Assembly (NCBI GenBank): GCA_910586565.1
Contig: CAJUIT010000012.1
Location: forward strand, 15,674 to 79,673
DNA length: 64,000 bases
Source: an uncultured Muribaculaceae bacterium
GTDB lineage: Bacteria > Bacteroidota > Bacteroidia > Bacteroidales > Muribaculaceae
Direction of reading: 5' to 3'
In this document: positions 56,839 through 64,000 of the stretch, in pieces
Layout: every line of letters begins with the position of its first letter
Numbering within the stretch: the first letter of the stretch is position 1
Notes under the pieces: model-generated
What the model was told of the DNA's origin: nothing
Seen by the model: the letters and a program-made list of their open reading frames with translations, nothing else
The model's database searches: none
Program-made: the position numbers and the translations under genes

Positions 56839-58074
56839 ATGAAACCGAACTTTTTTAAATACATTGCCGTGGCGTGCATTACGGTAGTAGGCTTTGCGGG
56901 ATGCGATGATGTTGAGTTCGCCGAAACGCCTGAGGAATCGCAGCAGGTGCCCGGAATTAAGCTCTCAGCCGATGAGCTGGCAACCGCCGAAGCTCTCACA
57001 GCGTTCAACTATGATTTTATGGGCGTGTGCGACCGAGCACGCGACAATAGAAATGAGAACCTTCTCATTTCACCCCTGAGCGCTCAGATTGTGCTTGGCA
57101 TGATTGCATCATCGGCCGACGACGCATCAGCAACTGAAATCGCAGCGGCTCTCGGTTGCTCCAATGCATCGGCTCTGAACAAATTGAACAGGAAAATTTT
57201 GCAGGAAATTTCCAAACTCGACTCCAAAACAATCACAACGCTTGCCAACTCAGTATGGCACGAAAGTGATTTTGACCTTTTGCCCGATTTCAGCGAAAGC
57301 ATGAAAAACGGTTATGGTGCCGACGTGTTCCCCTGCATAATGAAGAATGCCGCAGACGACATAAACCTATGGTGCGCGCAGAACACCGACTACAACATCA
57401 CTGACTTGATTTCGCAAAACGACCTCAAGGGCGCTGTGATTGCCCTGCTCAATGCGCTTTACTTCAAAGGTGAATGGACCGATAAATTCGACATCGACAA
57501 CACTCGGCCGATGCCATTCCACGGTGCAACGGGTGAAAACAACGTTGACATGATGATGGACTACCGTAGCCTAAGGTACAATCGCTTCTCTAACGGAGCA
57601 GTGAGAGGAGTGCTGGTTGAACTTCCGTTCGGAAACGGTTCATTCTCATTGAAGCTCATGTTGCCCGACGAGGGTTGCGACATCAACAGTGTCGTTGATA
57701 AGGCAAGTGAATTAATTCCGTCAGGTTCTCTCTCGAAAGCAAACTGCACCATAGGATTGCCAAAGTTCAAAATAAAAGGCGAAAGGCTCGAATTAACTAA
57801 TGCCTTTAAGAACATGGGAATCAATCGTTTGTTCAGCAACGCGCATTTGAACTTTTTTGTCGACGATGCCATGAATAATTTTAACTTCAATGCAGTGCAG
57901 CAATCTACTGTTGAATTTGACGAAAACGGAGCCGTTGTAACCTCCGTCACTGCCATCACCGGTGATATCTCTGACATACCCGTGGCTTTTATTTTCAACC
58001 GGCCATTCCTGTTCTTCATCACCGAGAAGCAAACCGGTGCCTGCCTCATGGCCGGCAAGGTGATGAACCTTTGA
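56839..58074 (+). CDS. lipoprotein serpin (protease inhibitor)
   Basis: 411 residues. Lipobox FAGC (Cys22). Serpin fold from about 50: NLLISPLSAQIVLGMIASSA, TITTLANSVWHESDF, ALLNALYFKGEWTDKFD, LVELPFGNGSFSLKLMLPD and the end FNRPFLFFITEKQTGACLMAG. The reactive-centre loop follows FDENGAVVTSVTAITG at about 360-375; small hinge residues at P15-P9 (here GAVVTSVTA) are needed for inhibition and mostly present. Cleavage site likely near DISDIPV. Bacterial serpins such as miropin can block cysteine proteases. Same operon as the C10 protease, so that enzyme is the natural first target to test. Confidence 0.92.
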   Translation: MKPNFFKYIAVACITVVGFAGCDDVEFAETPEESQQVPGIKLSADELATAEALTAFNYDFMGVCDRARDNRNENLLISPLSAQIVLGMIASSADDASATEIAAALGCSNASALNKLNRKILQEISKLDSKTITTLANSVWHESDFDLLPDFSESMKNGYGADVFPCIMKNAADDINLWCAQNTDYNITDLISQNDLKGAVIALLNALYFKGEWTDKFDIDNTRPMPFHGATGENNVDMMMDYRSLRYNRFSNGAVRGVLVELPFGNGSFSLKLMLPDEGCDINSVVDKASELIPSGSLSKANCTIGLPKFKIKGERLELTNAFKNMGINRLFSNAHLNFFVDDAMNNFNFNAVQQSTVEFDENGAVVTSVTAITGDISDIPVAFIFNRPFLFFITEKQTGACLMAGKVMNL

Positions 58075-58094
58075 TTTGTTGCGGCTACGCATAG

Positions 58095-58145
58095 GAGGGG
58101 GTGTCAAAATGGCTACTATTATCCAAGCCATTCTGACAGCACCCT
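58095..58145 (+). repeat. 51-bp deleted version of the intergenic repeat
   Basis: Only the two ends remain: GAGGGGGTGTCAAAATGG and CCATTCTGACAGCACCCT, joined by 13 bp. It lies 20 nt after the serpin gene and is followed by its own hairpin. Confidence 0.75.
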
Positions 58146-58160
58146 AACCATCGAGATATA

Positions 58161-58208
58161 ATCAGGGAGATGTGATATAATTTCTGGATTATGCCACATC
58201 TCCCTGAT
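58161..58208. terminator. hairpin after the serpin gene
   Basis: Stem ATCAGGGAGATGTG / CACATCTCCCTGAT (14 bp) with a partly paired inner loop. Same position relative to the repeat as the hairpins at 30033 and 42039. Confidence 0.7.
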
Positions 58209-58421
58209 ACATTTGGCGGGGTGCAAATCTATATAACGCACCTCTTCAAGGTTGCGTTGAGTTGGCGGTGGCAATCCCCACCAAACGGCTCCTCCGGAGC
58301 CTTTATGATGGGGTTTCCGACGACCCCGTGGTCTCCGACCACTCGCTACTGCCCCCGCTCGCCCCGCCAGTCGGACGCACGGCTCGTGCGTCAGGTTATA
58401 AGGGTGAGGGGGCGACGGGAC
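58209..58421. repeat. cluster of three short perfect stem-loops
   Basis: GGCTCC-TCC-GGAGCC (58287-58301), GTGGTC-TCC-GACCAC (58328-58342) and GACGCACG-GCT-CGTGCGTC (58374-58392), each with a 3-nt loop. The middle one plus CTCGCTACTGCC is an inverted copy of the centre of the 54028 element. No coding frame seen in this 213-nt stretch before the catalase stop. Confidence 0.65.
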
Positions 58422-59921
58422 TCAAATGTGGCGCTTATCCCATGAGGGGTGGGCGGGATCTTCGGCTACAAGAGCCTCGGCCAAATCGATGCCGAGCGCG
58501 GTGGCCAACATGCGGCCATACTCCTCATCGGCGTTATGGCAGGCGCGCACGTGGCGCTGCTTTATGAACAAGGGCACCCCATCCATCTGCGCGGCGGTGT
58601 TGTTGCAGGTGGCCTGCTTGTCGGCGGCGCTCATCAAGCGCCAAAGCTTTCCGGGCTGGGTGTAGTAATCGTCGTCGTATTCGCGTTCGTCATAGTTTTC
58701 GAGGTCGCCATGAAGCGGCATCGGAGGCTCTTTGAACTGAGGGGAATCATGCCACTCGCCGAAGCTGTTGGGTTCATAACCGATAGTCGAGCCATAATTG
58801 CCGTCGGTGCGCATTTTTCCGTCGCGGTGATAGGAATGGAACGGGCACTTCGGGCGGTTCACCGGAATGAGATTATGATTCACCCCAAGACGGTAGCGCT
58901 GAGCATCGCCATAGGAGAAAAGCCGGCCCTGCAACATTTTGTCGGGGGAGAAACCGATGCCGTCAACGATGTTCATGGGGTTGAAAGCCGCCTGCTCAAT
59001 CTCGGCGAAGAAGTTTTCGGGATTGCGGTTCAGCTCAAGGATGCCCACATCGCGCAACGGAAAATCTTTGTGATACCACACCTTGGTCAAATCAAAAGGA
59101 TTGATGTGATATTTGCGGGCCTCATCCTCGGTCATCAGCTGCACTTGTAACTTCCACTTTGGGAAATCGCCGCGCTCAATGGCTTCGAAAAGGTCGCGCT
59201 GGTGAGATTCGCGGTCTTTGGCAATGATTGCCTCGGCCTCTTTGTCGGTGAGGTTCTTTATCCCCTGCAGAGTGCGGAAGTGGAATTTCACCCATGTGCG
59301 CTTGTTATCTTTGTTGATGAAACTGTAGGTGTGGCTTCCGAAGCCGTGCATGTGGCGGAACGATGCGGGGATGCCGCGCGGCGACATTGTTATCGTAATT
59401 TGATGAAGCGCCTCGGGGAGGAGAGTCCAGAAATCCCAGTTGCTCGTAGGTGAGCGCATGCCCGAACGGGGGTCGCGCTTGATGGCATGGTTGAGGTCGG
59501 GGAATTTCAGCGGGTCACGCAGAAAGAACACCGGGGTGTTGTTGCCCACGAGGTCCCAGTTGCCGGCGTCGGTGTAGAATTTCATGGCGAAGCCGCGGAT
59601 GTCGCGCTCGGCATCGGCAGCACCGCGTTCACCTGCCACGGTAGAGAACCTCACAAGGCAGGGGGTCTGCTTTCCAACCTCGGCGAAAATCGAGGCACGT
59701 GTGAATTCGGTTATGTCGTTGGTGACGGTGAAGGTTCCGAACGCACCTGAACCCTTGGCGTGCATGCGGCGCTCGGGAATCACTTCGCGGTCGAAATGGG
59801 AGATTTTCTCAACATACCAGGGGTCCTGAACGGTTACGGGTCCCGGGCGGCCTGCGGTCTGCACATTCTGGTTGTCGGCGATAGGGCGACCGTTGTCGGC
59901 GGTTAGTCTTTTCTTATCCAT
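58422..59921 (-). CDS. katA: monofunctional haem catalase
   Basis: 499 residues, small-subunit clade 3 size. Catalytic His54 in [13 protein letters not shown], Asn in [17 protein letters not shown], proximal haem Tyr337 in [13 protein letters not shown], and [13 protein letters not shown]. No signal peptide; cytoplasmic. Detoxifies hydrogen peroxide, useful for an anaerobe exposed to oxygen. Monocistronic. I found no clear -7 box in the 340-nt upstream gap, so control may be by OxyR-type activation (not seen directly). Confidence 0.97.
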   Translation of the reverse strand: MDKKRLTADNGRPIADNQNVQTAGRPGPVTVQDPWYVEKISHFDREVIPERRMHAKGSGAFGTFTVTNDITEFTRASIFAEVGKQTPCLVRFSTVAGERGAADAERDIRGFAMKFYTDAGNWDLVGNNTPVFFLRDPLKFPDLNHAIKRDPRSGMRSPTSNWDFWTLLPEALHQITITMSPRGIPASFRHMHGFGSHTYSFINKDNKRTWVKFHFRTLQGIKNLTDKEAEAIIAKDRESHQRDLFEAIERGDFPKWKLQVQLMTEDEARKYHINPFDLTKVWYHKDFPLRDVGILELNRNPENFFAEIEQAAFNPMNIVDGIGFSPDKMLQGRLFSYGDAQRYRLGVNHNLIPVNRPKCPFHSYHRDGKMRTDGNYGSTIGYEPNSFGEWHDSPQFKEPPMPLHGDLENYDEREYDDDYYTQPGKLWRLMSAADKQATCNNTAAQMDGVPLFIKQRHVRACHNADEEYGRMLATALGIDLAEALVAEDPAHPSWDKRHI

Positions 59922-60054
59922 ACAATCATAAATGAGTTTAAGTGTGTGTGTTCTATTTCTTAGAGCTTGTTCATAATCCGTTTTCGCGCGTCCTCACATT
60001 CACGCTTCAACAACCCTAAAACAGCTGTGGCGCCTCAATTGTTCTGAAAAAATT

Positions 60055-60080
60055 GAGGGTGTGTCATAACGGCTCGTCGA
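60055..60080 (+). repeat. left-end fragment of the intergenic repeat
   Basis: GAGGGTGTGTCATAACGGCT then CGTCGA matches the left 26 bp of the 128-bp repeat and then diverges. It lies in the 340-nt gap between katA and etfB. Confidence 0.65.
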
Positions 60081-60133
60081 GGTTAGCCGACATTCCCAAA
60101 ATTCCAACTAATCGCCAATTAGGCGAAAAAAGA

Positions 60134-60165
60134 TTTGGCTTAGTTGGTGATTTTGAGTAACTTTG
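60134..60165 (+). promoter_or_regulatory. promoter of the etf operon
   Basis: TTTG at 60134-60137, 20-nt spacer, TAACTTTG at 60158-60165; about 90 nt leader to etfB. Confidence 0.8.
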
Positions 60166-60261
60166 TCACCGTTACTGCGCAGAGGGGACTGACTGATAAT
60201 GATTTATCGCCCCGCTGCCCGAATTCCATGAAAATATAAACCAAAACTTAATAGCAACATT

Positions 60262-61134
60262 ATGAGTTTAAACATCGTAGTTCTTGCAAAGCAGGTGCCC
60301 GACACCCGCAACGTAGGAAAAGATGCTATGAAGGAAGACGGCACCATCAACCGCGCGGCTCTGCCTGCCATCTTCAATCCCGAGGACCTCAACGCCCTTG
60401 AGCAGGCACTCCGCCTTAAGGATGCCAACCCCGGCTCAACCGTGACTATCCTCACAATGGGTCTGCCCCGTGCCGCCGAAGTTATCCGTGAAGCAATGTA
60501 CCGCGGTGCCGACACCGGCATCGTGCTCACCGACCGTGTGCTCGGTGGCGCCGACACCCTCGCCACCTCCTACTCATTGGCACAGGCCATCAAAAAAATG
60601 GGTAAAGTCGACATCGTTGTGTGCGGCCGCCAGGCCATCGACGGCGACACCGCCCAGGTTGGCCCCCAGTGCGCCGAAAAGCTCGGCATGCCTCAGGTGA
60701 CCTACGCCGAGGAGATTCTGAGCACCGACAACGGCGTGGCAACAATCCGCCGCCGCCTCGAATCGGGCGTTGAGACCGTGAAGGCTCCCATGCCACTGGT
60801 TGTCACCGTGACCGGTTCGGCTCCCGACTGCCGCCCCCGCAACGCAAAGCGCGTGATGCAGTTCAAATATGCCGTGTCGCCCTCCGAAAAAGAGAAACTC
60901 TCCGACGAGCTCAAGGCTCTCGTTGACAAACGCCCCGGCCTGAACCTTCAGGAATGGAGCGCCGCTTTCGTGGAAGCCGATCCCGCCCAGGTGGGTATGC
61001 CCGGCTCACCCACAAAGGTGAAAGCAATTGAAAACGTTGTGTTCACCGCCAAAGAGAACCTTTGCCTGGAGGACAACGACGAGCAGATTGAGGATCTCGT
61101 GAAGAACCTTATCGCCAACCACACCATCGGCTAA
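60262..61134 (+). CDS. etfB: electron transfer flavoprotein subunit beta
   Basis: 290 residues. MSLNIVVLAKQVPDTRNVGK is the usual start. The nucleotide motif reads CGRQAIDGDTAQVGPQ. The DGDTAQVGP form replaces the DDxxxQTG form of mitochondrial-type ETF and is characteristic of anaerobe ETFs that include the electron-bifurcating group (family knowledge). Later VTGSAPDCRPRNAKRVM. First gene of an etfB-etfA-acyl-CoA dehydrogenase operon. Whether it bifurcates to ferredoxin cannot be told here. Confidence 0.94.
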   Translation: MSLNIVVLAKQVPDTRNVGKDAMKEDGTINRAALPAIFNPEDLNALEQALRLKDANPGSTVTILTMGLPRAAEVIREAMYRGADTGIVLTDRVLGGADTLATSYSLAQAIKKMGKVDIVVCGRQAIDGDTAQVGPQCAEKLGMPQVTYAEEILSTDNGVATIRRRLESGVETVKAPMPLVVTVTGSAPDCRPRNAKRVMQFKYAVSPSEKEKLSDELKALVDKRPGLNLQEWSAAFVEADPAQVGMPGSPTKVKAIENVVFTAKENLCLEDNDEQIEDLVKNLIANHTIG

Positions 61135-61178
61135 GTTTTCCCACCCTCATCACCCCAAATTTCTTAATTTGAACCTGT

Positions 61179-62225
61179 ATGGACAATCAGTATAAAATCG
61201 AAGACCAGAATAACGTTATCGTTTATTGCGAATTTGAGGACGGGAAAGTGGCCGACGTGAGTCTCGAACTCCTCACCAAGGGTCGCAAGCTCGCCGACAA
61301 GCTCGGCGTGAAGCTCGGAGCCCTGGTTATCGGCGACAAGCTCGAAGGGATTGAAAACACCCTCTACCCCTACGGCGTTGACCGCGTTTACAAAGTGGAG
61401 GATGCCCGCCTTTACCCCTACACCACCAACCCCCATGCGGCTGTGCTCATCAAACTCTTCAAGATGATCAAGCCCCAGATTTGCCTCATGGGTGCCACCT
61501 GCATCGGCCGTGACCTCGGCCCCCGCGTTTCGTCGGCACTCCACTCGGGCCTTACCGCCGACTGCACCGCACTCGAAATCGGCGACCACAAAGACCCCAA
61601 GACCGGCAAGGAATATCAGAACCTCCTCTACCAGATTCGCCCCGCTTTCGGCGGTAACATCGTGGCAACAATCGTGAACCCCGACTGCCGTCCCCAGATG
61701 GCAACCGTGCGCGAAGGTGTGATGAAAAAGCAGATTCTCGACCCCGCCTACAAAGGTGAGGTGATGAATCTCGATGCAAACTTCTTCACCGACCCCGCCG
61801 ACTACGTTGTGGAAATCATCGACCGCCACATCGCCAAATCGAAAATCAACATCAAGAATGCTCCCATTCTCGTTGCCGGCGGCTATGGCGTTGGCAGCAA
61901 GGAGGGTTTCGACATGCTGTTTGAGCTCGCCAACGTGCTCGGCGGCGAAGTTGGCGCAACCCGCGCCGCCGTCGACGCAGGCTTTGCCGAACACGCCCGC
62001 CAGGTGGGCCAGACCGGTGTTACCGTGCGTCCGAAGCTCTACATCGCCTGCGGCATCTCAGGCCAGATTCAGCACATCGCCGGCATGAAGGACAGCTCGA
62101 TTATCATCTCCATCAACAACGACCCCAACGCGCCCATCAACACAATCGCCGACTACGTGATTACAGGCAACTATGAGGACGTTGTGCCCAAACTCATCAA
62201 ATATTACAAAAAGAATTCCAAGTAA
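61179..62225 (+). CDS. etfA: electron transfer flavoprotein subunit alpha
   Basis: 348 residues. N-terminal half: GATCIGRDLGPRVSSALHSG. C-terminal FAD domain: ILVAGGYGVGSKEGFDMLFE, GATRAAVDAGFAEHARQVGQ, then the FAD loop VRPKLYIACGISGQIQHIAG and ISINNDPNAPI. All FAD-contact segments are present. 44 nt after etfB and 8 nt before the dehydrogenase gene, so the three are one unit. Transfers electrons between the dehydrogenase and another carrier. Confidence 0.95.
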   Translation: MDNQYKIEDQNNVIVYCEFEDGKVADVSLELLTKGRKLADKLGVKLGALVIGDKLEGIENTLYPYGVDRVYKVEDARLYPYTTNPHAAVLIKLFKMIKPQICLMGATCIGRDLGPRVSSALHSGLTADCTALEIGDHKDPKTGKEYQNLLYQIRPAFGGNIVATIVNPDCRPQMATVREGVMKKQILDPAYKGEVMNLDANFFTDPADYVVEIIDRHIAKSKINIKNAPILVAGGYGVGSKEGFDMLFELANVLGGEVGATRAAVDAGFAEHARQVGQTGVTVRPKLYIACGISGQIQHIAGMKDSSIIISINNDPNAPINTIADYVITGNYEDVVPKLIKYYKKNSK

Positions 62226-62233
62226 TTGAAGCC

Positions 62234-63940
62234 ATGGCTAATTTCTATACCGACAATCCCGATCTCAAACTTCACCTTCAGCACCCGCTGATGCGCAAAA
62301 TCGTGGCTCTCAAAGAACGCGATTTCGCCGATGCTGAAAAGTTTGACTACGCGCCGCTCAACCACGACGACGCTATGGACAACTATAACCGCGTGCTCGA
62401 AATCGTTGGCGAACTCTGCGGCACAACCATCGCCGACAACGCCGAAGGCGTTGACCACGACGGTCCCACAGTTGCCAACGGCCGCGTAACCTACGCTCCC
62501 GGCACCCAGGAAAACCTCGAAGCCTGCCGCAAGGCCGGCCTGATGGGCATGTCGATGCCCCGCCGTTTCGGTGGTCTCAACTTCCCCATCACCCCCTACA
62601 TCATGGCCGCCGACATCGTGAGCCGCGCCGACACCGGATTTGAAAACCTGTGGGGTCTGCAGGATTGCGCCGAAACACTTTATGAATTTGGCTCGGAGGA
62701 CCAGCGCGCCCGCTTCATCCCCCGAGTTTGCGAGGGTGAGACAATGTCGATGGACCTCACCGAACCCGATGCCGGTTCCGACCTCCAGTCGGTTATGCTC
62801 AAGGCTACCGAACAGCCCGACGGCACATGGCTGCTCAACGGCGTGAAACGCTTCATCACCAACGGCGACGCCGACATCCACCTGGTTCTCGCCCGCTCTG
62901 AGGATGGCACCAAGGATGGCCGCGGCCTGTCGATGTTCATCTACGACAAGCGTCAGGGTGGTGTGAATGTGCGCCGCATCGAAAACAAGCTCGGCATCAA
63001 GGGTTCACCCACATGCGAGCTCGTCTATAAAAACGCCAAGGCTGAACTCTGCGGCTCACGTCGCCTCGGCCTTATCAAATATGTGATGGCCCTGATGAAC
63101 GGCGCCCGCCTCGGCATCGCCGCCCAGAGCGTTGGTGTGAGCGAAATCGCCTACCGCGAGGCCGAAGCCTACGCCAAGGACCGCAAACAGTTCGGCAAGG
63201 CTATCATCGAGTTCCCCGCTGTGCGCGAGATTCTCGCCACTATGAAAGCCAAGCTCGACGCTTCGCGCTGCCTTCTCTACGAGACCGCACGCTACGTTGA
63301 CATCTACAAGGCCTACGAAGATATCGCCCGCGAACGTTCGCTCACTCCCGAGGAACGCGCCGAGATGAAGCTCTACAACAAGCTTGCCGACGCCTGCACC
63401 CCCCTCGCAAAGGGTCTCACCAGCGAATATTGCAACCAGAACGCCTACGACTGCATCCAGATTCACGGCGGCTCGGGCTTCATGAAAGATTATGCCTGCG
63501 AACGCGTTTACCGCGATGCCCGCATCACATCAATCTACGAAGGTACAACCCAGCTTCAGGTTGTGGCTGCAATCCGCCACGTGTTCACCGGCACCTACCG
63601 TCAGCTCATGACCACCTACGCCGAAATGGAGATTTCCGAAGAACTCCAGGCTCAGAAAGCTATCGTTGAAGGATTGGTTGCCAAATATGAAGAAGTGGTT
63701 AAGAAAGTTCACGAAACCAACGATTCGTGCTACACCGACTTCATGGCCCGTCACCTCGTGGAAATCGCAGGCGACGTTGTGATGAGCTACCTGCTCATGA
63801 CCGACGCCACCCGCTACAACAGCGAGTCGCTCACCCGCAGCGCCAAAGTGTATGTCAACCTCGCCGCAGCCGACGTTGCAAAGCATGTTGACTTCATCAA
63901 CTCGCTCACTCCCGCAGATATGGCGCTCTACAACGCCTAA
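62234..63940 (+). CDS. acyl-CoA dehydrogenase with C-terminal extension
   Basis: 568 residues, longer than butyryl-CoA dehydrogenase (about 380). N-terminal domain: MGMSMPRRFGGLNFPITPYI. FAD-binding segment: MSMDLTEPDAGSDLQSVMLK and FITNGDADIHLVLAR. The catalytic Glu is expected in ITSIYEGTTQLQ, and IQIHGGSGFMKDY precedes it. After about residue 430 comes an extra helical domain (YRQLMTTYAEMEISEELQAQ), as in the long FadE2-type enzymes. Substrate unknown. Works with the adjacent EtfAB pair. Followed after 6 nt by the next repeat. Confidence 0.93.
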   Translation: MANFYTDNPDLKLHLQHPLMRKIVALKERDFADAEKFDYAPLNHDDAMDNYNRVLEIVGELCGTTIADNAEGVDHDGPTVANGRVTYAPGTQENLEACRKAGLMGMSMPRRFGGLNFPITPYIMAADIVSRADTGFENLWGLQDCAETLYEFGSEDQRARFIPRVCEGETMSMDLTEPDAGSDLQSVMLKATEQPDGTWLLNGVKRFITNGDADIHLVLARSEDGTKDGRGLSMFIYDKRQGGVNVRRIENKLGIKGSPTCELVYKNAKAELCGSRRLGLIKYVMALMNGARLGIAAQSVGVSEIAYREAEAYAKDRKQFGKAIIEFPAVREILATMKAKLDASRCLLYETARYVDIYKAYEDIARERSLTPEERAEMKLYNKLADACTPLAKGLTSEYCNQNAYDCIQIHGGSGFMKDYACERVYRDARITSIYEGTTQLQVVAAIRHVFTGTYRQLMTTYAEMEISEELQAQKAIVEGLVAKYEEVVKKVHETNDSCYTDFMARHLVEIAGDVVMSYLLMTDATRYNSESLTRSAKVYVNLAAADVAKHVDFINSLTPADMALYNA

Positions 63941-63946
63941 TCAATG

Positions 63947-64000
63947 GAGGGTGTGTCATAACGGCTCGTCCGGGTCGTCGCTTGCGGGATTCGGTCTCGG
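63947..64000 (+). repeat. 128-bp intergenic repeat, cut by window edge
   Basis: GAGGGTGTGTCATAACGGCT, then CGTCGCTTGCGGGATTCGGT, continues to the last base, matching copy A over its left 54 bp. Confidence 0.8.

Overview
The window looks like chromosome from a Bacteroidales gut-type anaerobe, most likely a Muribaculaceae-like organism (inference). The support is threefold. Many genes carry the Bacteroidetes promoter pattern TTTG / about 20 nt / TAnnTTTG with no clear Shine-Dalgarno. The gene families are typical of the group: PPi-dependent phosphofructokinase, DUF4250, DUF4923, DUF3667, DUF1349, a PCMD lipoprotein, an ECF sigma/anti-sigma/outer-membrane operon and a C10 peptidase. EtfB is of the anaerobe type.

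Layout. 1-8.9 kb: partial dus, a LEA-like helical protein, a K+/H+ antiporter, tRNA-Cys, a DUF3667 protein, a MalS-like GH13 protein, two paralogous LuxR regulators, a DUF1349 protein and a hexapeptide acetyltransferase. 8.8-12.2 kb: a scrambled accessory island with a long imperfect direct duplication, a repeat-borne gene of unknown function, an integrase lacking its N-terminal domain and fragments of phage-like genes. 12.2-16.5 kb (minus): ECF sigma factor, anti-sigma-like protein, secreted protein and outer-membrane barrel. 16.6-24.2 kb: SMR exporter plus PNPOx-like protein, tRNA-Ser, a secreted endonuclease I with a lipoprotein, PPi-PFK, TatD and a polyprenyl synthase. 24.3-29.9 kb (plus): DUF4250, PcrA/UvrD helicase, carboxynorspermidine decarboxylase, GT2 and RadC. 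30-34.3 kb (minus): four surface genes (two paralogous barrels, a PCMD lipoprotein and another barrel). 34.8-40.3 kb: DUF4923, a TrkH/TrkA potassium system, aspartokinase and an FtsE-like ATPase. 40.6-52.7 kb (plus): trigger factor, ClpP, ClpX, RecQ, ABC-F, Dabb and PurL. 52.8-58.1 kb: a TlpA-like thiol protein, nested repeats including a second copy of the repeat-borne gene, then a C10 cysteine protease directly followed by a serpin. 58.4-64 kb: catalase and an EtfB-EtfA-acyl-CoA dehydrogenase operon.

Three things stand out. First, an approximately 875-bp repeat carries a previously unrecognised (by me) 253-254 residue protein. Two full copies lie 45 kb apart, and over the core of the gene they differ almost only at synonymous positions, so selection has acted on the protein; a third locus is an internally deleted remnant. 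Second, a lipoprotein C10 (streptopain-type) protease and a lipoprotein serpin form a two-gene operon, a candidate protease/inhibitor pair on the cell surface. Third, a family of 128-bp intergenic palindromic repeats sits beside strong hairpins between genes. A MalS-like amylase with altered catalytic motifs is a further candidate for a changed function.
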